A stretch of 13,808 nucleotides of DNA, taken from NCBI GenBank assembly GCA_964526505.1, contig CAZGJC010000040.1, positions 1-13,808 of the forward strand. Direction: 5' to 3'. Within the stretch, counting starts at the first letter, position 1; each line of letters begins with the position of its first letter. Positions 1-5,707 of the stretch are shown here, piece after piece. Source of the DNA: SVTX01 sp964526505. GTDB taxonomy: Bacteria; Bacillota; Clostridia; Oscillospirales; CAG-272. The position numbers and the translations under genes were made by a program. The notes below the pieces were generated by a model. The model did not search any database. It was not told the origin of the DNA and worked only from the letters and a program-made list of their open reading frames with translations.

Positions 1-11
1 GCACCATATCA

Positions 12-43
12 AGTATTCATAAGGGATTTGACTTATGAATACT
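12..43. repeat. 12-bp perfect inverted repeat at left edge
   Basis: The arms AGTATTCATAAG and CTTATGAATACT pair perfectly around an 8-nt loop, followed on the + strand by a T-rich stretch (CGATTTTCTTTTT). It could be a weak terminator of a gene lying left of the window or the remains of a recombination site beside the recombinase fragment. The sequence alone does not decide between these. Confidence 0.5.
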
Positions 44-82
44 CGATTTTCTTTTTGTCTCTCGTTTCAACTTATATGTACC

Positions 83-111
83 GAGCAAGGTTTTGTACCT
101 TGCTCTTTTTT
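83..111 (+). terminator. Rho-independent terminator of an upstream gene
   Basis: GAGCAAGGT and ACCTTGCTC form a perfect 9-bp stem with a 5-nt loop, directly followed by six T residues on the + strand. No gene in the window ends before it, so it most likely terminates a + strand gene that lies outside the left edge. Confidence 0.8.
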
Positions 112-218
112 GTTATGCAGATAACGGGTTCGGGATATATTCCACCGCTATGCCTTGCGGATATTCGCTTTGTAATTATCGCCCTGCGGTCCTTCCGGTA
201 GTTCGATATCCCCTAACA

Positions 219-452
219 AAACGCTTACACAAACTTGAAAAGCAGTTAGAAGATTTAGAACAACAAATACTAATAGAACGCAGTAAACTGACTATAAAAT
301 ATACTGCTACCAAAGCAGAAGAATTTTACAAGCAAATACTAATTTTAAATTCTGAAATGCTTGTAAATTATGCGATAAAACAAATAGTTTTATATGATGG
401 TAAAATCGCAATAAAACTAAATAACCCAACAAAACGAAGTCCTCACGATAGT
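219..452 (+). pseudogene. Serine recombinase, C-terminal remnant
   Basis: The frame reads a charged coiled segment (HKLEKQLEDLEQQILIE), then FYKQILILNSEMLVNYAIKQ, then IVLYDGKIAIKLNNP. This order matches, from memory of the family, the C-terminal end of large serine recombinases of clostridial integrative elements: a coiled coil followed by a short conserved tail ending near SPDxS. The catalytic resolvase domain and the zinc-ribbon region are absent, and no start codon or ribosome binding site belongs to the fragment. Similarity stops at about 450, where the reading frame runs antisense into the Crp/Fnr remnant. I infer the leftover 3' end of an excised or decayed mobile element. Confidence 0.6.
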
Positions 453-971
453 TATATCATTTTATATGTCAGTTTTAATTCTTTACTTTCTTCGATAGAG
501 GACTCTTCCAAAAGAAAATCAGCAACACGTTTGTCAAGGCTCTTCCACATAATTTTCTCTATCAGCCACATCAGAAAAACGACTTGCCATAAGTTCGTTG
601 GTATAATTTGAAACAGGAGCGGATTCTTCCATAAGATTTTTGTAAATATCAGACGGAATTACCCAAAGTTCGGTATCTTTTTCCGCTTCAATCGTTACTT
701 CAAATTGAATAGAACGCATAATGCACGATGCCGAGAATAAACACATATTTCGGTCAAACAGACGATACATCGTAATTTCTCGCCCCTCATCCGAAATGAT
801 GTATGCACGTAATTGACCGAATTTAATTAAAAGCAAACCGGTGCAATCCATATTTCCGTTGTGTATAACAGTTTCCTTTTTTACTTTGCGACTTGCTAAA
901 TTGTTTATAACAAGGTCCTGTTGAATTTTATTAAGTTTATTCCAAATTGGGAAATAAGATTAAAATTCCAT
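452..971 (-). pseudogene. Crp/Fnr-family regulator, broken
   Basis: The original start is the ATG at 971, with a GGGAGGG ribosome binding site six nucleotides upstream. The reading is M-E-F-stop, then SYFPIWNKLNKIQQDLVINN and an intact cyclic-nucleotide-binding-type domain (CTGLLLIKFGQLRAYIISDE, ITMYRLFDRN, LFSASC, TELWVIP, NELMASRFSDV). At about 566-572 the frame is lost: the family reads SDVMWL, but here GATGT is directly followed by GGCTG, consistent with a 5-nt deletion of one copy of a short direct repeat. The dimer helix then continues in another frame (LIEKIMWKSLDKRVADFLLEE, stop at 452) and homology ends at the first residues of the helix-turn-helix. Thus there is a nonsense codon, a frameshift and loss of the DNA-binding domain. 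The longest intact frame (851 to 534, 105 residues) could still yield a sensor-domain fragment. The Cys residues in the CTG and SASC motifs are typical of this clostridial subgroup. What it sensed is unknown. Confidence 0.8.
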
Positions 972-994
972 AGTATGCCCTCCCAATTGGTTTT

Positions 995-1023
995 ATTATA
1001 GCACAATTTCGGACATATATCAA
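995..1023 (-). promoter_or_regulatory. Sigma-A promoter of the Crp/Fnr remnant
   Basis: Read leftward, TTGATA (1018-1023) and TATAAT (995-1000) are separated by exactly 17 nt, ending 23 nt before the old ATG at 971. The -35 box lies inside the weaker of two Crp/Fnr-like palindromes, which suggests that the regulator once controlled its own gene. Confidence 0.75.
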
Positions 1024-1045
1024 TTATATTATTGACATATGTCAA
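1010..1045. promoter_or_regulatory. Paired Crp/Fnr-like operators between divergent promoters
   Basis: TTGACATATGTCAA (1032-1045) is a perfect 14-bp palindrome with the TTGAN-N4-NTCAA layout of Crp/Fnr-family sites. A second copy, CGGACATATATCAA (1010-1023), matches it at 11 of 14 positions. Their centres are 22 bp apart, about two helical turns, so bound dimers would sit on the same face. Each copy contains the -35 box of one of the two divergent promoters, which fits repression or mutual exclusion better than classical activation. The cognate regulator is inferred, not shown. Confidence 0.65.
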
Positions 1046-1060
1046 AAACAGGTATATAAT
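1032..1060 (+). promoter_or_regulatory. Sigma-A promoter of the DUF134-NifX gene
   Basis: TTGACA (1032-1037) and TATAAT (1055-1060) are separated by 17 nt, a consensus match. The -35 box is the left part of the perfect 14-bp palindrome. The start codon at 1086 follows after a leader of roughly 20 nt with a GGGGGGA ribosome binding site at 1073-1079. Confidence 0.85.
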
Positions 1061-1085
1061 AGTAGTAATACAGGGGGGATTCGTT

Positions 1086-1856
1086 ATGCCAAGACCGACA
1101 AAATGCAGAAAAGTTTGTCATTTTCCGCAAACACAACTCTTTTCACCCGTTGGAGCGGAGGAAGAAAAAGAACCGATTGTGCTTACGGTAGATGAATACG
1201 AAACAATTCGTTTAATAGATAAAGAAGGGTTCGGACAAGAGCAATGTGCCGTATTTATGCAGGTAGCAAGAACAACGGTACAGAGAATTTATGAAACCGC
1301 AAGAAAAAAATTAGCCGATTGTATTGTTGAGTGTCGTCCGTTGCAAATTAACGGAGGAGAATTTCGGTTGTGTAACGGACAAAGTGAAGATTGCGGATTT
1401 GATGAATGTTTTAAGCAAAAATATAAAATTGAAAAAGGAGATAAAATAATGCGTATAGCAGTTACTTATGAAAACGGAGAAATTTTCCAACATTTCGGTC
1501 ATACCGAACAGTTCAAGATTTATGATGTCGAAAATGCAAAAATTGTTTCCTCTAAAATAGTGGATACTAACGGTAGCGGTCATGGTGCGTTGGCGGGTGT
1601 GCTTACCGCTTTAAATGCAGACGTACTGATTTGCGGTGGCATCGGTGGCGGAGCCCAAATGGCATTAAAGACCGCCGGTATTAAACTTTACGGTGGCGTA
1701 TCCGGCAATGCAGACGAGGCGGTTGAGGCATTTATTTTGGGTAAGTTGAACTTCAATCCCGACGTTCGTTGCAATCACCACGACGAGCATCACGGCGAGG
1801 GTCACACTTGCGGTGATCACGGATGTGGTAACGGTCACTGCGGAAATCATAACTGA
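1086..1856 (+). CDS. DUF134 (UPF0251)-NifX fusion protein
   Basis: The 256-residue protein has two parts. Residues 1-120 are a UPF0251/DUF134 domain: MPRPTKCRKVCHFP at the start, the conserved LTVDEYETIRLIDKEGF block, and a sigma-70 region-4-like helix-turn-helix (about 47-75, QEQCAVFMQVARTTVQRIYE). Residues 122-225 are a NifX/NifB-type Fe-Mo cofactor-binding fold (MRIAVTYENGEIFQHFGHTE; ADVLICGGIGGGAQ). The last 28 residues hold eight His and four Cys and probably bind metal. Family knowledge suggests a DNA-binding or regulatory part joined to a small carrier of metal clusters; the exact role is not established for either family, and no nif genes are in the window. The start at 1086 is chosen because of the GGGGGGA site six nucleotides upstream; an in-frame codon at 1032 lies inside the promoter. 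A strong internal start at 1449 may also release the NifX part alone. Expression is likely controlled through the upstream palindromes. Confidence 0.88.
   Translation: MPRPTKCRKVCHFPQTQLFSPVGAEEEKEPIVLTVDEYETIRLIDKEGFGQEQCAVFMQVARTTVQRIYETARKKLADCIVECRPLQINGGEFRLCNGQSEDCGFDECFKQKYKIEKGDKIMRIAVTYENGEIFQHFGHTEQFKIYDVENAKIVSSKIVDTNGSGHGALAGVLTALNADVLICGGIGGGAQMALKTAGIKLYGGVSGNADEAVEAFILGKLNFNPDVRCNHHDEHHGEGHTCGDHGCGNGHCGNHN
1436..1451 (+). promoter_or_regulatory. Internal ribosome binding site and ATG for the NifX part
   Basis: Inside the fusion gene, AGGAG (1436-1440) lies eight nucleotides before an in-frame ATG (1449-1451), exactly at the domain boundary. Translation from here would give a free 135-residue NifX-family protein. 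In many relatives the two families are separate neighbouring genes, so the site may be a relic of that arrangement or a working second start. Confidence 0.55.
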
Positions 1857-1888
1857 AAACGCCATTCCCACTATTTCGGCATTGACTC

Positions 1889-1920
1889 AAAAGGTCCGAC
1901 ACGTCTGTGTCGGACCTTTT
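1889..1920. terminator. Bidirectional terminator between convergent genes
   Basis: AAAAGGTCCGACAC pairs perfectly over 14 bp with GTGTCGGACCTTTT around a 4-nt loop. The run of T continues on the + strand (TTTTCCTTTTAT), and the A-run at the left arm gives a T-run on the - strand. It lies between the stop of DUF134-NifX (1856) and the stop of the convergent membrane protein gene (1937), so it can serve both. Confidence 0.88.
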
Positions 1921-1936
1921 CCTTTTATATTCAATT

Positions 1937-2707
1937 TCAAACGTTGCGTACTTCCGACTCCTGTTTTGACTTTCTGTCAACGAAAGTCAAAACAGGATGC
2001 CTGTCACGGTCAATCAGGAATATAATGCAATAACATAATGCACCGAATCCCTCAATCATCATATCTCCCATAGTGTCGATAAGACCTATGTCTATGTATC
2101 CTCCGAGTTCCTGCCCGTTTACAATTACACTCTGTATACCGTCTATGCTTCCTCTGTCACCGGCACTTGTACCGAGTAAATAAGAATTTATGGAATCAAT
2201 GTAGGTGTCCATTTGCATATCCATACCGAATATGCGGTCAATGCCGAACTCAAAGAATTCCCATACAGTGGCAAGTGCAAGTGAGAAACAAAGTGCGAAT
2301 ACCGCACACAGCATCACACTGCTCTTGTTTTTCCTGTTAAGAAACTTTGCGAGAAATATACCGAGTATGGCAAATACCACACCACCCGAACAATGGAGAA
2401 GTTTGTCCCACCAGTCGGTTATGTAGTATAATTTATACATACATCCGAGCAGCGGTGCAACCGCATATACCATGACAAATGTGTACATTGCCGGATTTAT
2501 ACTGAACTTCATCAGTATGCCCACAACAATAGGGCCCATAAGCAATAACACCGTCACTATTACGTATATTATATTTTTCCTGTTTCCGGGATATTGTATC
2601 AACGTAAATATAAGCGAAAAAACGCAAAACAGTTCGCCGAGACCGAACACTGCAAGTTTGTATACGGATAACCCGTATTTTTTGAGTTTAGAATTTATAC
2701 TTTCCAT
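1937..2707 (-). CDS. YjdF-like integral membrane protein
   Basis: This 256-residue hydrophobic protein has about six membrane segments (roughly residues 17-38, 44-66, 70-91, 103-122, 130-148 and 220-232). Conserved-looking motifs sit at membrane edges: WWDKLLHCSGG (99-109), WEFFEFGID (149-157) and DTMGDMMIEGFGA (211-223). The H-x-x-GG, WE-x-FE and DTM-x-D pattern resembles the YjdF/DUF2238 family of inner-membrane proteins, whose function is unknown. The ATG at 2707 is chosen because GGTGGGA precedes it and a consensus promoter lies at 2754-2782; a possible upstream start at 2806 would fall before that promoter. The last ~15 residues are encoded by a long inverted repeat (1960-1996), so the natural C-terminus was probably shorter. 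It is transcribed alone and converges on DUF134-NifX. Confidence 0.75.
   Translation of the reverse strand: MESINSKLKKYGLSVYKLAVFGLGELFCVFSLIFTLIQYPGNRKNIIYVIVTVLLLMGPIVVGILMKFSINPAMYTFVMVYAVAPLLGCMYKLYYITDWWDKLLHCSGGVVFAILGIFLAKFLNRKNKSSVMLCAVFALCFSLALATVWEFFEFGIDRIFGMDMQMDTYIDSINSYLLGTSAGDRGSIDGIQSVIVNGQELGGYIDIGLIDTMGDMMIEGFGALCYCIIFLIDRDRHPVLTFVDRKSKQESEVRNV
1960..1996. repeat. 15-bp perfect inverted repeat inside a gene 3' end
   Basis: CCTGTTTTGACTTTC and GAAAGTCAAAACAGG flank a 7-nt loop. It lies within the coding end of the membrane protein gene and has no T-run on either side, so it is not an ordinary terminator. Its core ACTTTCTGTCAACG (14 nt) recurs exactly in the hairpin at 11175-11206, marking it as a member of a dispersed repeat family. 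Confidence 0.75.
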
Positions 2708-2753
2708 TTTCCCACCGTAATAATTATATTTTAACAAAAACGCATTACAGATT

Positions 2754-2782
2754 ATTATATCACCAAGAACACGTTTTGTCAA
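2754..2782 (-). promoter_or_regulatory. Sigma-A promoter of the YjdF-like gene
   Basis: Read leftward, TTGACA (2777-2782) and TATAAT (2754-2759) are both perfect consensus hexamers with a 17-nt spacer. Transcription would start near 2747, giving a leader of about 40 nt before the ATG at 2707. Confidence 0.85.
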
Positions 2783-2886
2783 TATCCGACAGTTGCGGTC
2801 TTGCATACTTTAAATTATACTGTTTATACGGCAATAATATGATATCTTCCGTAATTTTCAAATATATAGAAAATCGTTTTGTAACG

Positions 2887-2914
2887 AAAAATCCGCCCTC
2901 ATGGGCGGATTTTT
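2887..2914 (-). terminator. Terminator of the lipoprotein gene and likely of the six-gene run
   Basis: AAAAATCCGCCC and GGGCGGATTTTT form a 12-bp stem with a 4-nt loop, starting directly after the stop codon of the lipoprotein gene on the - strand. Runs of T exist on both strands. It closes the leftward gene run that begins near 10380. Confidence 0.88.
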
Positions 2915-3526
2915 TCATTCAAGTGTAATCTTTCCGTCAATAATTATTGCTGATAACGGTTTGTTGTTGTAAGTCCCGTTAAAATACCATACCGCATAAA
3001 CGGGTACTTCCCCACCATCGGCATTTACGGTAAATTTGTGCGTTGCCACCGTAAACGTGGTTTTTTCCGTTCCACTGTAATTTATCGCTTCCGTGGAATA
3101 GTAGAAATTTTCATCACCTATTTTGATATAATTCGAGTTGTCCCTTGCCGTCACTCTCAAAGAGTAACTTTCGAGTTTAAGCGTGGCATCAACCGTGTAA
3201 CTTCCGTCTCCGTTTTTCGCCACGTCGTATTCAAGTATCATATTGAGTTGAGTACCGCTGTCCGAACGTAAATATTTGATACCCTCGGGTGTCCCGCCAT
3301 TTTCGTTTTCAGTCGGATTTTCATTCGAAGTTTGACCCTCGCTTTCCGTCGGTGATTCAATAATACCCGTGTCCGCTTCGGTACCCTCGTCCGAGATGCC
3401 ACCGGACGGACTTTCCGTCACAGAGGACGACTCACCCTCCCCTCCGACGCCTCCGCCACCGGAACAACTCACAAAACATAAGGAAACAAGTAATACCGTC
3501 AAAATAAGAGATAAAGATTTTTTCAT
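2915..3526 (-). CDS. Small secreted lipoprotein of unknown function
   Basis: The 203-residue product starts with a typical lipoprotein signal (MKKSLSLILTVLLVSLCF, lipobox FVSC with Cys21), so it should be lipid-anchored on the outer face of the membrane. Residues 22-85 are a low-complexity linker of Gly, Ser, Glu and Thr. Residues 86-203 form a beta-rich domain with alternating hydrophobic residues and many aromatic ones (YSLRVTARD, KIGDENFYYST, YAVWYFNGTYN), which I do not recognise as a named family. The gene lies only 8 nt downstream of rnhA, with an AAAGGG ribosome binding site overlapping the end of rnhA, so the two are almost certainly co-transcribed. Confidence 0.82.
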   Translation of the reverse strand: MKKSLSLILTVLLVSLCFVSCSGGGGVGGEGESSSVTESPSGGISDEGTEADTGIIESPTESEGQTSNENPTENENGGTPEGIKYLRSDSGTQLNMILEYDVAKNGDGSYTVDATLKLESYSLRVTARDNSNYIKIGDENFYYSTEAINYSGTEKTTFTVATHKFTVNADGGEVPVYAVWYFNGTYNNKPLSAIIIDGKITLE

Positions 3527-3534
3527 AAAACCCT

Positions 3535-3972
3535 TTATTTAAAGTTGTCGGCAAATGCTGTTGCTAACGCATCGCACCTTTCGTTGTACGGGTGTCCTGC
3601 GTGTCCCTTGACCCAAATGAGCCGTACCGTGTGAATTTCAAGAAGACCGAGTAACTTTTCCCAAAGGTCGGAATTGAGTGCAGGCGACTTGTCCGCACGC
3701 CTCCATCCCTTTTCTCTCCAAGATTTCGCCCATCCCTTTTCTATTGCATCCACAAGATACTTTGAGTCCGAAGTCAGCGTAACGTCGCAAGGGTATTTAA
3801 GTGCGGAAAGAGCGTTTATAGCCGCCAAAAGTTCCATACGATTGTTGGTCGTAACCGCCTCTCCCCCGGACATTTCCTTTTCTTTTCCGTCACAGACAAG
3901 CACCGCACCCCAGCCTCCCGCACCGGGATTGCCACGACAGGCACCGTCCGTATATATGTCAACATGCCTCAT
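3535..3972 (-). CDS. rnhA: Ribonuclease HI
   Basis: This 145-residue protein has the length and full motif set of bacterial ribonuclease HI, which cuts the RNA strand of RNA-DNA hybrids in the cytoplasm. The catalytic carboxylates are visible: Asp9 in YTDGACRGNPG, Glu47 in NNRMELLAA, Asp69 in TSDSKYL and Asp134 in ERCDALA; His124 (VKGHAGH) is the usual catalytic-loop histidine. The basic handle region (WAKSWREKGWRRADKSP, about 81-97) is present, so this is the long, E. coli-like type. The ribosome binding site AAAGG lies about 13 nt before the ATG, a rather wide spacing that may mean modest translation. It lies 88 nt downstream of the GH39-like gene and 8 nt upstream of the lipoprotein gene. 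Confidence 0.96.
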   Translation of the reverse strand: MRHVDIYTDGACRGNPGAGGWGAVLVCDGKEKEMSGGEAVTTNNRMELLAAINALSALKYPCDVTLTSDSKYLVDAIEKGWAKSWREKGWRRADKSPALNSDLWEKLLGLLEIHTVRLIWVKGHAGHPYNERCDALATAFADNFK

Positions 3973-4060
3973 ACTTTAAATTTTTCCTTTCGGTAAAATT
4001 TTATTATGTAAAATCATTATTTCCCATATTCGGCAAAATATTTCGCATAACGTAAAAATT

Positions 4061-5662
4061 TCAATATAACTTAATAAATATAACCGAGTACGGACTTATA
4101 TTCAAAATCATTCTCTTTTTCATCCCCGCAAGTTGCACCGACTGACATAAATCCATATTCTTTACACCGTCGAGCATGTAAATATCCGCCGTGTAAAAAT
4201 TGTCGGGTATATTTAACAGACGCAAATCCACACTCTCCGCACCGTCAAATGCGGATATCAAAATATAAGCCTCTTTCTCCGAACGTGATGCCACAGCATA
4301 AATTCCCGTGTGACGATAGTTTGCACTTTGCTCGCTTGTGCATAATACACCCGACTGCCCGTTTGATACAAGACCGAATTTTTCAAGTGCAAAATATGCC
4401 TTTCTCGGTATGCCGAATTCATCGCAAATGCAACACCAACGACAGTCAGCCTCACCACTGTATAAACATGCGTGCGACACTTCCGGATATTCAAGCATCT
4501 TTGTAAGCCCCGAAGCGATAAACGACGCTCCGCAAACAGACCTTTGTAATTCGAACAAATCTTTTCGTGCCTGTGAAGTTTCAGACGAGCGTGAATTTAT
4601 TATAATCTCTGACGACGGCTTTTCGTCCCTCTGTGCCAAATATGCCCACTCACCGATTATGATGTTCGAATTTGAATACTTCGAATTTTTCAGTAACCTT
4701 AAATACCGCTCAATATATTCGCCGATACTCTCGGGCGAATGCGTATATATTGCCACACTCAAAAAATCCATGGGAGCGTTCTTTTTCTCGCAGTGCCGAA
4801 TAAAATCCCTGCAAAACTGCGACGGCGATGAAAAACACAGTCCACCCACGTTTATCGACTCATCGTATATTTTTATTCCGTTCGCTATTCTCGTATACAG
4901 TTCAAATATTTCAGTGTCGGAATTGTGTCTTCTTACCGATTCCGAATCAACGTGCGAAAATACCTCAAAATACTTTATTCCGAGTGCAAATCCGCCACCC
5001 CAATAATCGTTGTAATGCTTGATTATATTCACGCATATCGACACGATTTTGTCGTAATTGTCGGAAAATTTAAGTAGTCGCTCCGGGGTTTGCACGTCAA
5101 AACTTTCTCCCAAACGGTATATTATCTCCGCTCCGGAATTTTTCGCCGCCAATATATGTTCGTCCGTCTCCCGGAAAAAGTAATTTTTCGGATTTCTCTC
5201 GTCTGCGTCAAAGTTCGGAAAAATCTTTGATATATCCGCAACGTACCCCGACCGTGATCCGCCCGTTTTGTCAAACCTGACGTAGGGGACGTGGGCATCC
5301 GAGAATAACTTCGATATGTCCGCCACACCGCATAGCGGACCGTTGCAAACCCCGTGTAACTTTGCTACCGCTTCCGTTTCAATGTCAAAATCCACTTTCA
5401 CGATCGCCGATTTCGGTTTTTCTTTTTTCTTTTCACGTGCCTCAAATGTACGCACGCCATCGATATTGCCCGACCTTTCGCCTGTACTACCCTCAGGCGT
5501 TGTATTTTCCTTTTGTACGTTGTCGATATCGTCCCGACTCACATCGTCTCCGACGTTGTTCTCTCCGACGTCGGCACTCATTTTACGCCGTAATTCTTCC
5601 TCTTGAAGTGCAACTCTCATACCGGCACTCAAAGTATTTTTCGGCTTCGGCTTTCTCGGCAT
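4061..5662 (-). CDS. GH39-like TIM-barrel protein, possible pseudoenzyme
   Basis: The start at 5662 follows a strong GGGAGGT site six nucleotides upstream and gives 533 residues. Residues 1-95 are highly charged and look disordered, with no signal peptide, so a cytoplasmic location is inferred. Residues 100-345 resemble clan-A glycosidases of the GH39 type: HGVCNGP (103-109), VPYVRFDKTGG, ISKIFPNFDADERNPKNYFF (145-163), a YRLGESF block (182-188) and a barrel strand YFEVF. Where the family normally has W-N-E-P (acid/base Glu), this protein reads F-S-H-V (235-238). The nucleophile strand is kept: IIIGEWAYL with Glu338. Residues 455-533 look like a C-terminal beta-sandwich. A normal retaining glycosidase is therefore doubtful; it may bind a sugar or use another residue. 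It lies 45 nt downstream of the aminopeptidase gene in the same run. Confidence 0.68.
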   Translation of the reverse strand: MPRKPKPKNTLSAGMRVALQEEELRRKMSADVGENNVGDDVSRDDIDNVQKENTTPEGSTGERSGNIDGVRTFEAREKKKEKPKSAIVKVDFDIETEAVAKLHGVCNGPLCGVADISKLFSDAHVPYVRFDKTGGSRSGYVADISKIFPNFDADERNPKNYFFRETDEHILAAKNSGAEIIYRLGESFDVQTPERLLKFSDNYDKIVSICVNIIKHYNDYWGGGFALGIKYFEVFSHVDSESVRRHNSDTEIFELYTRIANGIKIYDESINVGGLCFSSPSQFCRDFIRHCEKKNAPMDFLSVAIYTHSPESIGEYIERYLRLLKNSKYSNSNIIIGEWAYLAQRDEKPSSEIIINSRSSETSQARKDLFELQRSVCGASFIASGLTKMLEYPEVSHACLYSGEADCRWCCICDEFGIPRKAYFALEKFGLVSNGQSGVLCTSEQSANYRHTGIYAVASRSEKEAYILISAFDGAESVDLRLLNIPDNFYTADIYMLDGVKNMDLCQSVQLAGMKKRMILNISPYSVIFIKLY

Positions 5663-5707
5663 AGTCGCACCTCCCTTGTTAAAAATCACAAATTGCTCAG
5701 CCGTTTG

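Noticed and set aside
1086..1856. Nitrogen fixation locus
   Set aside because: Only a NifX-type domain is present, fused to DUF134; no nitrogenase or other nif genes are seen, and such domains are common in non-fixing anaerobes.
1960..1996. Terminator of the YjdF-like gene
   Set aside because: The hairpin lies inside the coding frame and no T-run follows on either strand; the hairpin at 1889-1920 fills that role.
2205..2720. Short + strand frames opposite the YjdF-like gene
   Set aside because: They are antisense shadows: they lack ribosome binding sites, while the - strand frame has membrane segments, a consensus promoter and conserved motifs.
4338..5006. 222-residue + strand frame opposite the GH39-like gene
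   Set aside because: It has no ribosome binding site and its composition is that of a reverse-strand shadow; the - strand frame has the recognisable barrel motifs.
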